Assembly (NCBI GenBank): GCA_029263455.1
Contig: JAJCXM010000034.1
Location: 62,001-126,000 of the forward strand
Reading direction: 5' to 3'
Length of the DNA: 64,000 bases
Origin: Holophagae bacterium
Lineage (GTDB): Bacteria > Acidobacteriota > Holophagae > Acanthopleuribacterales > Acanthopleuribacteraceae
This document shows, one piece after another, positions 1 through 8,431 of this stretch (the first letter of the stretch is position 1; every line of letters begins with the position of its first letter). The translations under genes were made by a program, and so were the position numbers. The notes beneath the pieces were generated by a model that was not told the DNA's origin, did not search any database, and saw only the letters and a list, made by a program, of their open reading frames with translations.

Positions 1-33
1 GAGGAAAACCATTCCAATCACTGAATTGATGTC

Positions 34-127
34 GCAGAACTGTCACGCCCCTTCAGGGCTCGAATACCTTTGGATTCCTGACCCAGGGCGTTGCCCTGGG
101 CCGCCATGTGTGGCCCTTTCAGTGCCT
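34..127. repeat. Dispersed hairpin repeat, copy 1
   Basis: Non-coding segment built on a perfect 8-bp stem with a 3-nt loop (CCCAGGGC-GTT-GCCCTGGG, about 85-103), with outer GGGCT/GGCCC-rich arms. A diverged copy lies at 3531-3612; both share the core CAGGGCTCGAATA, a TTGGAT block and CCCAGGGC. This is the architecture of REP/BIME-like intergenic repeats. The hairpin is directly visible; mobilisation by a RAYT-type transposase is an inference. Confidence 0.75.
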
Positions 128-540
128 TTGGATGGTCAGGCTAATCACGTTATGAATCGAACGGTGCGTTCCGCCGTCGCTTAATCTATAGCGCGGCATG
201 CAGTCGTTTCTTTTTGACGACGACGCCCCCAAGGAGTGGATCTTCTAAGAAATCCTAGGCTGAGACCATCTTTCGTCGGACACTTTATTTATCTCAACTT
301 AAACTATTTAGAATAAGGCTATTGCGACTGTGTATCTCAATCTCCCTTCGTCATTCGATTCAATTAGGCTCTTGAGGAATGTAAACTTGAAAAATGTCAA
401 AGAAGCAAAGAAATCGATTACGCAATCTGGCAATGCAAGTCAGTTGGAAAACATTGACACCCTAAGCGATATGATCAGAAGGCGAATTCCAGAAACCACG
501 CTATCGGCGGGCAGCGGTTAGGCTTTTGTTCTTTTTAGTC
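128..540. other. Gap without a supportable gene
   Basis: Only short open frames are present. The longest, 330-521 on the + strand, would start at GTG, has no ribosome-binding site and matches nothing I recognise. It ends just before the HEAT-like frame at 541, so the two could be halves of one decayed gene, but no sequence feature proves it. Confidence 0.4.
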
Positions 541-798
541 ATGGTGGCCGACGGAATAGAGAATCGCGGAAATGAGGTTAAAGAAATTTTGCGAAGCGAA
601 GCTCTGACGTCCAGCCCAGTTCATCGCTCCTTCTATTTTGACCTATTGTCAATACTAGGTAGACTTGGCGACGAAAGCATCGTTCCCATCCTTCGGGAGA
701 TCGCAAGCAAGGGAGTAGACCCTGACTGCCTGCACCTGGCCAAGAGCTGGTTAAAAACAGATTGGATGAAAATTGACGAGGAAAATAGTCTGCACTGA
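541..798 (+). CDS. Small HEAT-like protein, possibly a fragment
   Basis: An 85-residue frame from ATG at 541 (a longer TTG start at 526 has no better signal). The middle, around GRLGDESIVPILREIASKG, looks like the second helix pair of a HEAT repeat as found in small repeat proteins of accessory regions, and the C-terminus is charged. There is no signal peptide or membrane segment. It overlaps the next gene by 26 nt. It could be an intact single-repeat protein or the C-terminal piece of a larger HEAT protein whose N-terminus decayed in 128-540. The function is unknown. Confidence 0.4.
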   Translation: MVADGIENRGNEVKEILRSEALTSSPVHRSFYFDLLSILGRLGDESIVPILREIASKGVDPDCLHLAKSWLKTDWMKIDEENSLH

Positions 799-1192
799 GG
801 GAACTTGTGGAGGCAATCCACGAATCGAAGGAACCCGATTGACGTGCGCAAATATCGTCAATTTGCTGACTTATCAATTCAAGACGGTGTTTCATTTCTT
901 GCACAGCTACACGTATCTTACAGTTAGCGATATTGTCGAATGTCTGAACTATTGCGGCCAAAAAAGATGCATTGACGACCAGCCGATAAATTATTGTTGT
1001 GGCTGCACCTTGGATGACAGACCTGAAGAGCCCCCTGCCCTTTTTTTGGACAATGATTTTTCACGTATGTACGAAGTAAGGAATGTGGATGGTTATGCCT
1101 ATATGGGAACGAAAGAAGAGTATGAGAAAGACCTCCCTCAGGATATGTGGGAATTGGCTGAAGATCTACTTAACGGGACGAGAAATCGGTGA
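773..1192 (+). CDS. DUF433-domain protein
   Basis: A 139-residue frame with a TTG start. Residues 3-65 carry the DUF433 signature: CGGNPRIEGTR matches the family's GGxPxIxGTR core, and LTVSDIVECLNYCGQ matches its final helix. DUF433 is a small winged-helix-like family often found as the antitoxin half of VapBC-type pairs. The tail (residues 66-139) is acidic and Cys-rich at its start and is not part of the domain. No PIN-domain toxin is visible next to it. The stop codon TGA (1190-1192) lies inside a REP-like repeat that begins at 1188, so the natural C-terminus may have been altered by insertion. Confidence 0.6.
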   Translation: MTRKIVCTEGTCGGNPRIEGTRLTCANIVNLLTYQFKTVFHFLHSYTYLTVSDIVECLNYCGQKRCIDDQPINYCCGCTLDDRPEEPPALFLDNDFSRMYEVRNVDGYAYMGTKEEYEKDLPQDMWELAEDLLNGTRNR

Positions 1193-1221
1193 CAGCGAGC
1201 GATTAACGAGGTCATAGACGT
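1188..1221 (+). repeat. REP-like copy related to the RAYT-flanking repeat
   Basis: This segment matches 62288-62321 at 29 of 34 positions and begins with the same GGTGACAG. It is in direct orientation with the left flank of the RAYT transposase gene at the other end of the window. It overlaps the stop codon of the DUF433 gene. Confidence 0.65.
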
Positions 1222-1263
1222 GACGCTACCCCTAATCGAAGGACACGAGAAGAAGACGATTGT

Positions 1264-1647
1264 ATGATGAAGGTAGTGAGGGCAAATAGATCAATGGTCA
1301 CGATGAGAAACAAATCCTTAAGCATTCAGACGAAGTTAGCCGCTGCCAGCTTTATCCCGTTATTAGTATTAATACAGACTTATCCATATCGTCCCTATTG
1401 GTTTGAAGGTTTCGAGTTTTTTCCGCTGATATCCATGTCATTTATTTTGCCGGTATGCGTAATCTCTGGGTTTCCCTATACATGGTCGCCCCCGATTTCC
1501 TTGTCGTTACTGCAAGCAGGGTTTTTCATGCTGTTCCCTCTTTGGGCGTGGCGTGGACGACTCGTATTAATAAAGACGAGCATTCTGCTAACACAGTGTT
1601 TCCTATTTTGGGTGTTGTTTATGAAACTCAGGATTTTGGCGATTTAA
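1264..1647 (+). CDS. Small membrane protein, unknown
   Basis: A 127-residue frame with three to four strongly hydrophobic segments (about residues 26-42, 54-70, 78-96 and 103-122) separated by short basic or aromatic loops, and a basic N-terminus that predicts an inside start. I do not recognise a family. The ribosome-binding site is weak. A second in-frame ATG follows at 1267. It lies in an accessory patch behind a REP-like element. Hydrophobicity of this consistency is unlikely in a random frame, but expression is unproven. Confidence 0.45.
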   Translation: MMKVVRANRSMVTMRNKSLSIQTKLAAASFIPLLVLIQTYPYRPYWFEGFEFFPLISMSFILPVCVISGFPYTWSPPISLSLLQAGFFMLFPLWAWRGRLVLIKTSILLTQCFLFWVLFMKLRILAI

Positions 1648-2251
1648 GCGGCGGCCTGGGCTAAGGTCACGTGATCGTCATGAATCGAATTTCCGCCCCG
1701 CCACCGTACTGTCAGGCGAAGTGCGCGTATCGACAGGAGTGCGGCGACTGAGGTACCGCTTTGGACGAAATGCTTGCCAAACTGAAGATCTCGCAGCGGG
1801 CATCGAATGCAGTGGGGTGCTCGAGTACGTGGCTTAAAATCACGCGCAACTGCCCTGCCTTGTCGCTTGCGAACCTCGCTGTGCTCGATTTACAGACCGG
1901 GGACCTTCGATTCATTCCAGCTCGTCGGCGAAAGCGCTGCCTCAGTCGCTCAGGCTCCTGTCGACACCATCTCCGCTTGAGAAGAACCGGCTTTGCAATC
2001 GTTCGCGTCCCCAACAATATTTAGAATTGAATGGCAAAATTGAATTTGGACGAGACAATACAGCTCAAAAAGACGTCAATGAGCCCTCATCAGACACGCC
2101 AATAGTGGAATCACCTAAGCAGTTGAGTTATGTTGGAACGGCCAACCCTGAAAGCACAAGAATAGCGGTCTCGGGCTGTCTATCGGCGGACCATAGCCGA
2201 AATGCAATTTTTTATGCGTGTCATTGGGACGTCGATTGATGGAGGAAGCTC
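1648..2251. other. Gap of about 600 bases with no recognised gene
   Basis: Overlapping open frames lie on both strands (1712-2017 minus, 1761-2024 plus, 2027-2239 plus). None has a convincing start signal or a recognisable domain; the first two are Arg/Ser-rich in the way out-of-frame translations of GC-rich DNA are. The last bases (about 2240-2246, GGAGGA) are the ribosome-binding site of the antiporter gene. Confidence 0.4.
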
Positions 2252-3511
2252 ATGGATAACGCGGTATTTGCGCTGATCGCACTGTTTGTGTTGGGCTTTG
2301 GCGCCATCTCAGGCCGTATCAGCAAGTCCATTCTGACACCGCCCATGATCTTCACCTTATTTGGGTTCCTGGTTGGGGCTGGCGCTTTGGGTCTGGTTGA
2401 CCTTGAGATGGACCATCCCATGATTCACCTGCTAGCCGAGATTACGTTGGTGCTTGTCTTGTTTACCGATGCGGCTCGGATCAACTTGAAGCGCCTGCGC
2501 AGTGAGCACAACATTCCCGTACGTTTACTCGCTATCGGATTGCCGCTTACCATTGTGGCCGGTGCTCTGATCGCGATGCCCTTGTTCCCACACCTCGGTA
2601 TCTGGGGCGCGCTGGTACTCGCCGTAGTCCTCGCTCCAACCGACGCCGCGCTCGGACAATCCGTAGTAACCAGCCCCGAAGTGCCGGTTCGCATCCGCCA
2701 GGCACTTAATGTTGAAAGTGGCCTCAACGACGGGATTGCCCTTCCCGTCCTGCTGTTTTTTGTCTGTCTGGCAGTAGCCGCCAGCGGTGGTATGGAGAGT
2801 CGTGTTAACTGGCTGGTTTTGGTCACATCACAGCTAACTATTGGACCGCTCGTCGGCATTGCTGTGGGCTATTTTGGAGGCAAACTAGTCATTATCTGTT
2901 CGCAAAATGGTTGGATGGATGCCTCCTTCGAGCGGCTTTCTTCTCTTGCACTAGCACTCTTTGCCTTCGCGTTCGCTGAATGGGCGGGCGGAAACGGATT
3001 CCTGGCCGCCTTTTGCGCAGGCTTAACGTTAGGGAACACTACTCAAGGGCTATGTGCCAGTTTGTACGAATTCGCAGAGGCTGAGGGACAACTTCTAACC
3101 CTGTTAACGTTTCTCCTCTTTGGAGCGGTGATGGTCCCAGCGGCGCTCGAGCATATCAATGGCACCATCATCATTTACGCGCTATTGAGCCTAACGTTGG
3201 TGCGATTGCTGCCGGTGGCGCTATCGCTCATTGGATTGTCGTTGAAAGGTCAAACTTTGCTGTTTCTGGGGTGGTTCGGTCCGCGCGGCATCGCTTCGAT
3301 CATTTATGGAATTCTGGTCCTGGAAACGGCGGGACTAGCGATTAGGGAAGAGATATTCACCATCACCGTGGTCACGGTTCTTTTCAGCATCGTTGCCCAC
3401 GGCGTCAGTGCCTGGCACGCGTCCCATTGGTACGGTAACCAGGTGGCATCACATGAAGATGCTTGCGAGCATCAGCCAGTCAGCGAAATGCCTGTTCGGA
3501 TACGGACTTGA
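2252..3511 (+). CDS. CPA1-family Na+/H+ antiporter (NhaP-like)
   Basis: A 419-residue inner-membrane protein with about 12 hydrophobic segments. It would exchange cytoplasmic Na+ or K+ for external H+ and so help control pH and salt tolerance. The family's functional motifs are visible: APTDAAL near residue 130, and ESGLNDGIALP near residue 153 with the Asn-Asp pair of the ion-binding site. GPRGIASIIYG near residue 350 corresponds to the conserved G-x-RG segment. The C-terminal cytoplasmic tail is short (about 40 residues) with no TrkA-C regulatory domain. GGAGGA sits about 6 nt before the ATG. The gene appears monocistronic, between an unassigned gap and repeat copy 2. Confidence 0.92.
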   Translation: MDNAVFALIALFVLGFGAISGRISKSILTPPMIFTLFGFLVGAGALGLVDLEMDHPMIHLLAEITLVLVLFTDAARINLKRLRSEHNIPVRLLAIGLPLTIVAGALIAMPLFPHLGIWGALVLAVVLAPTDAALGQSVVTSPEVPVRIRQALNVESGLNDGIALPVLLFFVCLAVAASGGMESRVNWLVLVTSQLTIGPLVGIAVGYFGGKLVIICSQNGWMDASFERLSSLALALFAFAFAEWAGGNGFLAAFCAGLTLGNTTQGLCASLYEFAEAEGQLLTLLTFLLFGAVMVPAALEHINGTIIIYALLSLTLVRLLPVALSLIGLSLKGQTLLFLGWFGPRGIASIIYGILVLETAGLAIREEIFTITVVTVLFSIVAHGVSAWHASHWYGNQVASHEDACEHQPVSEMPVRIRT

Positions 3512-3530
3512 TCACCAATGGGTGGATGTG

Positions 3531-3612
3531 CCAGGACTGTCGGGCCCATCAGGGCTCGAATATTTGTTGGATCTTCAACCCAGGGCTTGCATGGGGCTTT
3601 GTCCTTTTTTGT
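3531..3612. repeat. Dispersed hairpin repeat, copy 2
   Basis: Diverged copy of the element at 34-127, starting 19 nt after the antiporter stop. CAGGGCTCGAATA and the downstream TTGGAT are retained. The central CCCAGGGC stem has lost perfect pairing (CCCAGGGCTTGCATGGGG), so this copy looks older or decayed. Confidence 0.65.
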
Positions 3613-3708
3613 CCGGGCATCTTGCGGTGCAAACTTGGGAATAGGCCTAATTCTTACCTCGTGGATTGTTTTTGACCACGTGCTAGGATTCAGCATCGAG
3701 GGTTTGAA

Positions 3709-3846
3709 ATGAAGAAGGAAATCACCGTTTTTTCGTCGTTGGAAGAAGAGAATCGAGCCGAAGACAGGCGACGCGCACCGATGAGTTCTGCTGAAAGGTG
3801 GGATGAGTTTGCCATGCTTAAGGAACGCGTATTCGGACCCAATTGA
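3709..3846 (+). CDS. 45-residue hydrophilic protein, orphan of a two-gene module
   Basis: ATG at 3709 is preceded by GAGGG at the right distance. The 45-residue product begins MKKEITVFSSLEEENRAEDR and continues with a SSAERWDEFAMLKER helix. It resembles the small proteins of the form K-E-I-x-x-F-x-S-F-E-E...P-x-E-R encoded immediately before nucleotidyltransferase-fold genes in many bacteria, a toxin-antitoxin-like arrangement. No such partner follows here: the next gene is a surface protein after a 53-nt spacer. That makes this a probable orphan left after loss of its partner. The family resemblance is from memory. Confidence 0.6.
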   Translation: MKKEITVFSSLEEENRAEDRRRAPMSSAERWDEFAMLKERVFGPN

Positions 3847-3899
3847 CAATAATTCAAAACAATTTACAATTGTTGACATTCTGATTCTCGGGGGAGCTC

Positions 3900-4682
3900 A
3901 TGTACCGATCCAAACGTGGCCTTATTCTTTTCTGTTTAACCCTATTTGCGCTTGTGCCTCATGCATGGGCCAATCTTGCCGCAGATGGCGGTCGCAATGG
4001 CTCTACCTTTGTTCAAGGAGCGAATCAATCCGTCCTGGGCATCACGCCGGTGGACCTTATCTTAGATGATGGCACCATTGAAAACACCATTGGCGATGCT
4101 GGCCAGTTCATTTGGCTCAATGTCTTTACTCCGCTACCAGACGATTTCCCGTTTCAGTTACAGGAGATTTCGGTCGTTTTTGGCGGCACACTCGTTAATG
4201 TGGGTGATGCCATCGAACTCTTGGTTTACAGCGATACCGATGCGGATGGTGATCCTGGAACAGGCGCAGTTTTGGTGGGCAGCGAGAACGTGACAGTCCA
4301 ATTCAATGATGGCGTTACGTTTTCTGTGTACAATTTGACAACCCCTGTTTCTCTTTTTGGTCCTGGAGATGTGATCATTGGCGTCGTTAACCGTTATGGT
4401 TCTGAAGGATTCAATGACTTTCCAGCCACACTGGATACCACCGCTACTCAAGGAAGATCTTGGGCTGCTACTTACCTGGCTGGCGACGTCCCTGCAAACC
4501 CAACATTGCCGGGTGATGAGCAATGGGGCACTATCGACAGTTTTGGTTTTCCTGGTAACTGGGTGGTTCGCGGAAGAGGTACAGGAATCGTTACTGTGCC
4601 TGCCCTGTCCAACACCTGGTTGGCTATCTTTGGCACGCTCATCCTTGGTGCTGGGTTGGTCATTATTCGTCGGCGCGCCTAA
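3900..4682 (+). CDS. Secreted protein with VPALS-type C-terminal sorting signal
   Basis: A 260-residue protein. Residues 1-24 form a signal peptide (MYRSKRGLILFCLTLFALVP, cleavage after AWA). The body is rich in Asp, Gly and Thr and beta-predicted, with no named domain. The C-terminus is tripartite: VPALSNTW, a hydrophobic helix of about 18 residues, then RRRA. That matches the IPTLS-CTERM class of exosortase/rhombosortase-type sorting tags with VPALS replacing IPTLS. Such proteins are exported, anchored by the tail and trimmed by a dedicated membrane protease, which is not encoded here. GGGGGAG lies just before the ATG. Its specific surface function is unknown. Confidence 0.8.
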   Translation: MYRSKRGLILFCLTLFALVPHAWANLAADGGRNGSTFVQGANQSVLGITPVDLILDDGTIENTIGDAGQFIWLNVFTPLPDDFPFQLQEISVVFGGTLVNVGDAIELLVYSDTDADGDPGTGAVLVGSENVTVQFNDGVTFSVYNLTTPVSLFGPGDVIIGVVNRYGSEGFNDFPATLDTTATQGRSWAATYLAGDVPANPTLPGDEQWGTIDSFGFPGNWVVRGRGTGIVTVPALSNTWLAIFGTLILGAGLVIIRRRA

Positions 4683-4727
4683 GCCGACTTACACCAACAC
4701 AGCCAATTCTTGGACTGACAGGTTCAT

Positions 4728-4748
4728 GGACCAAGGGGTTCTTGGACC
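4728..4748. terminator. Possible hairpin after the sorted surface protein
   Basis: GGACCAAG-GGGTT-CTTGGACC can fold with 7 of 8 pairs, 45 nt after the stop, and is followed by a short T-rich stretch (TGTTTGT). It also lies between two converging genes. The weak T-run makes this only a candidate. Confidence 0.3.
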
Positions 4749-4802
4749 TGTTTGTACATGGACCGGTAGGTCTCCACACGATTACAATGACAGGAATTGA
4801 GG

Positions 4803-5660
4803 TTAATAGGGCTTTCGGGCACGGGTTGCCCAGCTTGCCGTAGGCAAATGGACCCCTTCCGGCGTCGCGAATTCGCTTAGATACGCACGCAATTCCTTTT
4901 CAATAGTTGGCAGCTTGACAAGTCCCTCTTCGCCCGCTTCACGGATGATCTCGCCCATGGGCCCTACTTTGAGTTGAAAATCGACTGCTTCATCCAGGCT
5001 GCCGCCTAAAGGAGCCAGGATATCGATGGGCTGAGATTCTATTTCGGTAAAACCAGCGGCAGCTAACATGCTGTGATTTCGTTCCTTGTCAAACATGAAG
5101 AAGGGTCCGGGACCGCATGACTGGCCATCGTCACCAGGTTGCGGTAAATGTTTTGATGCAATGTCTTTAGCTACGCGAAAACAATCGTTCTCAGATAAGC
5201 CACGCCAAACGATGAAGGCCAGCCGTCCGCCAGGTTTGAGCGCTTTATAAAAGTTTCGGAAAGCTAAGATATGTTGGGCAAAGAACATCACCCCATAGCG
5301 GGAGAAACAAAAATCAAAGCGGCTTTCACCCAAGAACGTCATTTGGGCGTCGCAGCATTGATAAGACAGGTTCTTTTGCATTTGGCCCTCGTGTCTCGCA
5401 ATCTCAATGAAGGACTCGTTACAATCAATCCCTAAGACTTCGCCGTTGGGACCCACCGCCTTAGCGAAATTCAGGGTCGATTCGCCGAAACTGCAACCTA
5501 CATCCAATACCTTTTCACCGGAGTTAGCCATAAACCAATCAGGTACGGCATCTTGGTTGGCGCGGCTATTGGCTGCGAATACTTCTCTAAAGTGGATCCA
5601 TTTTGGGGTTAGGATTTCATTCCAAGTTTGAATGAAATCGCTATTAGGTCCTAAAGTCAT
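4803..5660 (-). CDS. Class I SAM-dependent methyltransferase
   Basis: A 285-residue cytoplasmic enzyme. VLDVGCSFGESTLNFA (motif I, about residue 54) binds S-adenosylmethionine; GIDCNESFIEIA is motif II with the acidic ribose-binding residue, and ALKPGGRLAFIVW is motif III. The overall shape is Methyltransf_11/25-like. The substrate cannot be read from sequence. I start at the ATG at 5660 because GGAG precedes it by 6 nt; the ATG at 5675 has no such site. A single gene, converging with the surface-protein gene. Confidence 0.85.
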   Translation of the reverse strand: MTLGPNSDFIQTWNEILTPKWIHFREVFAANSRANQDAVPDWFMANSGEKVLDVGCSFGESTLNFAKAVGPNGEVLGIDCNESFIEIARHEGQMQKNLSYQCCDAQMTFLGESRFDFCFSRYGVMFFAQHILAFRNFYKALKPGGRLAFIVWRGLSENDCFRVAKDIASKHLPQPGDDGQSCGPGPFFMFDKERNHSMLAAAGFTEIESQPIDILAPLGGSLDEAVDFQLKVGPMGEIIREAGEEGLVKLPTIEKELRAYLSEFATPEGVHLPTASWATRARKPY

Positions 5661-5930
5661 GTCGTGCTCCATCATTTTTTACGTCATAACACTCATCGAA
5701 AAGGAATCGGATTTCCCGACAAACAAAATAATCATTGCCTGCTATTCAGCCGGAATTGATGCTAAGTAGTTTGAGGTACTGTTGTAAGCGTTTCTTGATC
5801 ACAATCTGATCACTCAAATTGCCTATTTCTAGCGCTAGTAAGGCTCTTGATTGCTTGAATATTCTCGCATGTATTCAAGGCGAAACCCAGCAACGCTTTT
5901 ACCTCGGACACGTTAGAAGTTGCTTTGGGC

Positions 5931-6659
5931 TCACTGGTCCCCTATCGAGTGTTCAAACTTACGGTACATCAGCAAAACCGCCGTTAGTTGCACGACTAAT
6001 CCGGCGGCAATCGCCAGCCAGAAGAAGAGCTGGGAGCCATCGGCTTTGACCGCCGTGAAAAACGCAATGATGGGCCAATAGGAAGGTAAGAAACCACTGA
6101 AGAGATGCCAGTAGTCTGGCACAAAAAACATGGCCAAAGGCACGAGAATCACCATGCCGATGCCTTTGATCAAGGCGAATCCTTCAATTTGGTTTTTGGC
6201 ATAGGTCGAAACAAAAAGTGCGATCAGCGGCGTATTCAGCGACGTCAAAAGGGCGATCGCCCAAAGTTGACTTAGGCGCATTGTCGTGAGACCGATGAGC
6301 TCGTGCACGATTACAATGACTGGAATAGAGATCAAGGTGTACAGCAATGTGCGGAACACAAAATAACGTCTCAGGTTGAAAGGCGTGACGGCCACGGCGA
6401 GCAAGATCTGCTCGTCTTTCTCCTCAAGAACCTGAAAAGCCATCACCATACCGTTGTACAGCGTGGGCGTGAGCACAAAAAGAGCAATGACGAGTGGGTA
6501 GTAGTAGGTGAGATCAAATTTGGTCGCCAATTTCACGGAAATGGCAGGTAGGGCAACTCGTATCACGATTCCCAGTAAAAAGGGTGCCAGCAACACAAAA
6601 AACAGAAATGGTTCCCTGATGATACGGCGGCCTTCACTTTTTAACAACGTTAACCACAT
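5931..6659 (-). CDS. ABC-2 type exporter permease, second subunit
   Basis: A 242-residue integral membrane protein with about six hydrophobic segments, last gene of a three-gene ABC operon. It begins MWLTLLKSEGRRIIREP, a typical cytoplasmic lead-in of ABC-2 permeases, and carries the intracellular segment LEEKDEQILLAVAVTPFN also seen in related half-exporters. I place the start at the ATG at 6659, four bases after the upstream stop; the upstream extension would overlap the previous gene by 80 nt. The two different permeases probably form a heterodimer. The substrate is unknown. Confidence 0.8.
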   Translation of the reverse strand: MWLTLLKSEGRRIIREPFLFFVLLAPFLLGIVIRVALPAISVKLATKFDLTYYYPLVIALFVLTPTLYNGMVMAFQVLEEKDEQILLAVAVTPFNLRRYFVFRTLLYTLISIPVIVIVHELIGLTTMRLSQLWAIALLTSLNTPLIALFVSTYAKNQIEGFALIKGIGMVILVPLAMFFVPDYWHLFSGFLPSYWPIIAFFTAVKADGSQLFFWLAIAAGLVVQLTAVLLMYRKFEHSIGDQ

Positions 6660-6663
6660 AGCG

Positions 6664-7359
6664 TCAAGCGCCCCTGCGATCGGTAATAAATCGTTTGTAA
6701 CTGACCAGGCAAAGCCAAAAAGCAAGCGCAGCCCAAAGAACAAGTAGACCCATAGCGATAAGATATTCCGGCATAGGTTTGGGGTCCAATCCCGAGCTAA
6801 TGGCGACCATGGCAGGATGAGCGGGGATCAACCAAAGAAGGCCGTGATCCATCAAGCCTAATCGCCATAAGATAGGCAAACCTGTAACCCCTGTTACCAA
6901 GGACATCATCGGAAAGTAGCTGGTCACGCTGCGAAACGGGGCGGCGATCATGAAGCCGATTAAGGTGTACAGGGCCGCACTCAGAGCGAGCGCCGGAATC
7001 AAGCGAAGCCAGTCAACATCGTTAGCAGAAAAAAGAATAATCAGCATTGAAAAGAAGGTGCAGAAAATCGTCAGTGATACGATTTTTGAAAGTAGCCATA
7101 GGTGGGTAGGCAGTGGGGTGACGGCCACGGCGAAGACGGATCCCTGACGAAGTTCCAGAAACAATAAACCAGCGATGAATAAAAGGCCCATGGTGCAGGT
7201 ATCGGCGAAAAGCACGATCGCCAACCATAGGGACGTTTGTTCAGGTGGGATAAGCTTGAATAGTAGAATCCATACCATCGTCAACACAGAGCCCGCATGC
7301 CAGAATTTGTAGCGGAACTGTTGTTTGAGATCCCATTTGAGCAGGGTCAAAAACGTCAT
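6664..7359 (-). CDS. ABC-2 type exporter permease, first subunit
   Basis: A 231-residue membrane protein with about six hydrophobic segments. It begins MTFLTLLKWDLKQQFRYKFWH, and LRQGSVFAVAVTPLPTHLW is the cytoplasmic loop equivalent to that in the partner permease (both contain the AVAVTP motif), so the two are paralogues. Its ATG overlaps the stop of the ATPase gene (ATGA at 7356-7359), showing translational coupling. Function: transmembrane half of an exporter for an unidentified substrate. Confidence 0.82.
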   Translation of the reverse strand: MTFLTLLKWDLKQQFRYKFWHAGSVLTMVWILLFKLIPPEQTSLWLAIVLFADTCTMGLLFIAGLLFLELRQGSVFAVAVTPLPTHLWLLSKIVSLTIFCTFFSMLIILFSANDVDWLRLIPALALSAALYTLIGFMIAAPFRSVTSYFPMMSLVTGVTGLPILWRLGLMDHGLLWLIPAHPAMVAISSGLDPKPMPEYLIAMGLLVLWAALAFWLCLVSYKRFITDRRGA

Positions 7360-8213
7360 GTTCTCAATTCCCGGCCTGTGGTTTTGATGAAGACATCTTC
7401 TAGTGTTGCTTCCTGACTGTGGATAGCCTCGATGCGATCTGTTCTCAACACAGACAGGAATGCCTGGTTCTCAGCCAAGCCGTCAAGACCAAAGTAGTGG
7501 CTTTTTGTGCCCTGCTCGCTTGATTCATCAACGCGAACCTGGGCACTCCCGTATTTGAGTTTCAGTGTGCGCGGCGAGTCAATTTGAGTGATTTCACCAT
7601 CCACAATAAAGGCCACACGGTCACAGAGCTCATCGGCGTCGTGCATATTGTGCGTCGTTAAGAAAATGGTTTTGCCTTGGCCCTTGAGATCAAGGATGAT
7701 GTCTTTCATGGCGCGCGCATTGACTGGATCCAAACCAGCCGTTGGCTCATCAAGAAAGAGCAATACCGGGTCATGTATGATGGCACGGGCAAAATTGAGC
7801 CTCATTTTCATGCCTTTGGAAAACTCGCCGACCGCCTTATATGTCGCATCGCCTAGCCCAAGCATCCTGAGCAGCTCCATGGGTTGTCTGGTCGTCCCCG
7901 CATAGAAGCTGGCAAACAATTCCAAGTTCTCCAAGGCGGTAAGTTTCGAGAAATGATTGGGTAGCTCAAAGCCGACGCCGATTTTTTGGTAGAAATCGTG
8001 GCGCCATTCTGTGGCGTTCTTGCCCAGGATTTGGATTTCCCCGTCAAAGTTTCTTAACAGACCAATCAAGAGTTTTTGCGTGGTGCTCTTTCCGGAACCG
8101 CTTGGTCCCAGAAAACCAAAGATCTCGCCCGCCTGGATGTTGAAGTTCAAATTCCTGAGTGTCGGCGTATCGCCCTTGGGGTAACGAAAATTAAGCGACC
8201 GCACATCTATCAT
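7356..8213 (-). CDS. ABC transporter ATP-binding protein
   Basis: A 285-residue ATPase that energises the two downstream permeases. Walker A GPSGSGKST near residue 38, signature EFSKGMKMRLNFARA near residue 132 (FSKGM replaces LSGGQ), Walker B VLLFLDEPTAGLDP, and the H-loop TTHNM. It belongs to the CcmA/drug-export type (DrrA-like) with a C-terminal extension after residue 215. I start at the ATG at 8213 because GAGG lies 8 nt before it and the protein then opens with the usual MIDVRSLNFRYP; the frame stays open to 8306. First gene of the operon. Confidence 0.9.
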   Translation of the reverse strand: MIDVRSLNFRYPKGDTPTLRNLNFNIQAGEIFGFLGPSGSGKSTTQKLLIGLLRNFDGEIQILGKNATEWRHDFYQKIGVGFELPNHFSKLTALENLELFASFYAGTTRQPMELLRMLGLGDATYKAVGEFSKGMKMRLNFARAIIHDPVLLFLDEPTAGLDPVNARAMKDIILDLKGQGKTIFLTTHNMHDADELCDRVAFIVDGEITQIDSPRTLKLKYGSAQVRVDESSEQGTKSHYFGLDGLAENQAFLSVLRTDRIEAIHSQEATLEDVFIKTTGRELRT

Positions 8214-8431
8214 CAAGTTAGCCTCACCAAAACAATCGACATATTTAAACACGGCTGGAAAGTGAACCGGCAAAAACTTAGGATCCCAAACGGGGAACCT
8301 TTTCATTGCGCTGGTACCGGCTGTTCACGTTCGAGCTTCGATTGTTGATCAGACACAGTCTTGCAGCATTTCTGTGGCGAGCAGATTTGTCGATCGAGCA
8401 GGTACAGAGGCCAATCGTATAGCTCGTTCGC

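Noticed and set aside
1712-2024. Overlapping frames on both strands
   Set aside because: Arg/Ser-rich translations without start signals or recognisable domains.
3472-3879. 135-residue minus-strand frame
   Set aside because: It runs antisense across the hairpin repeat and the small gene at 3709, with no domain.
4777-6330. 25-bp near-identity (23/25) between 4777-4801 and 6306-6330
   Set aside because: One copy is inside a permease gene; a match of this length by chance in 64 kb is not rare enough, and no flanking homology extends it.
8214-8431. Search for a regulatory RNA between the ABC and decarboxylase genes
   Set aside because: No stem with T-run and no riboswitch-like conservation visible by eye.
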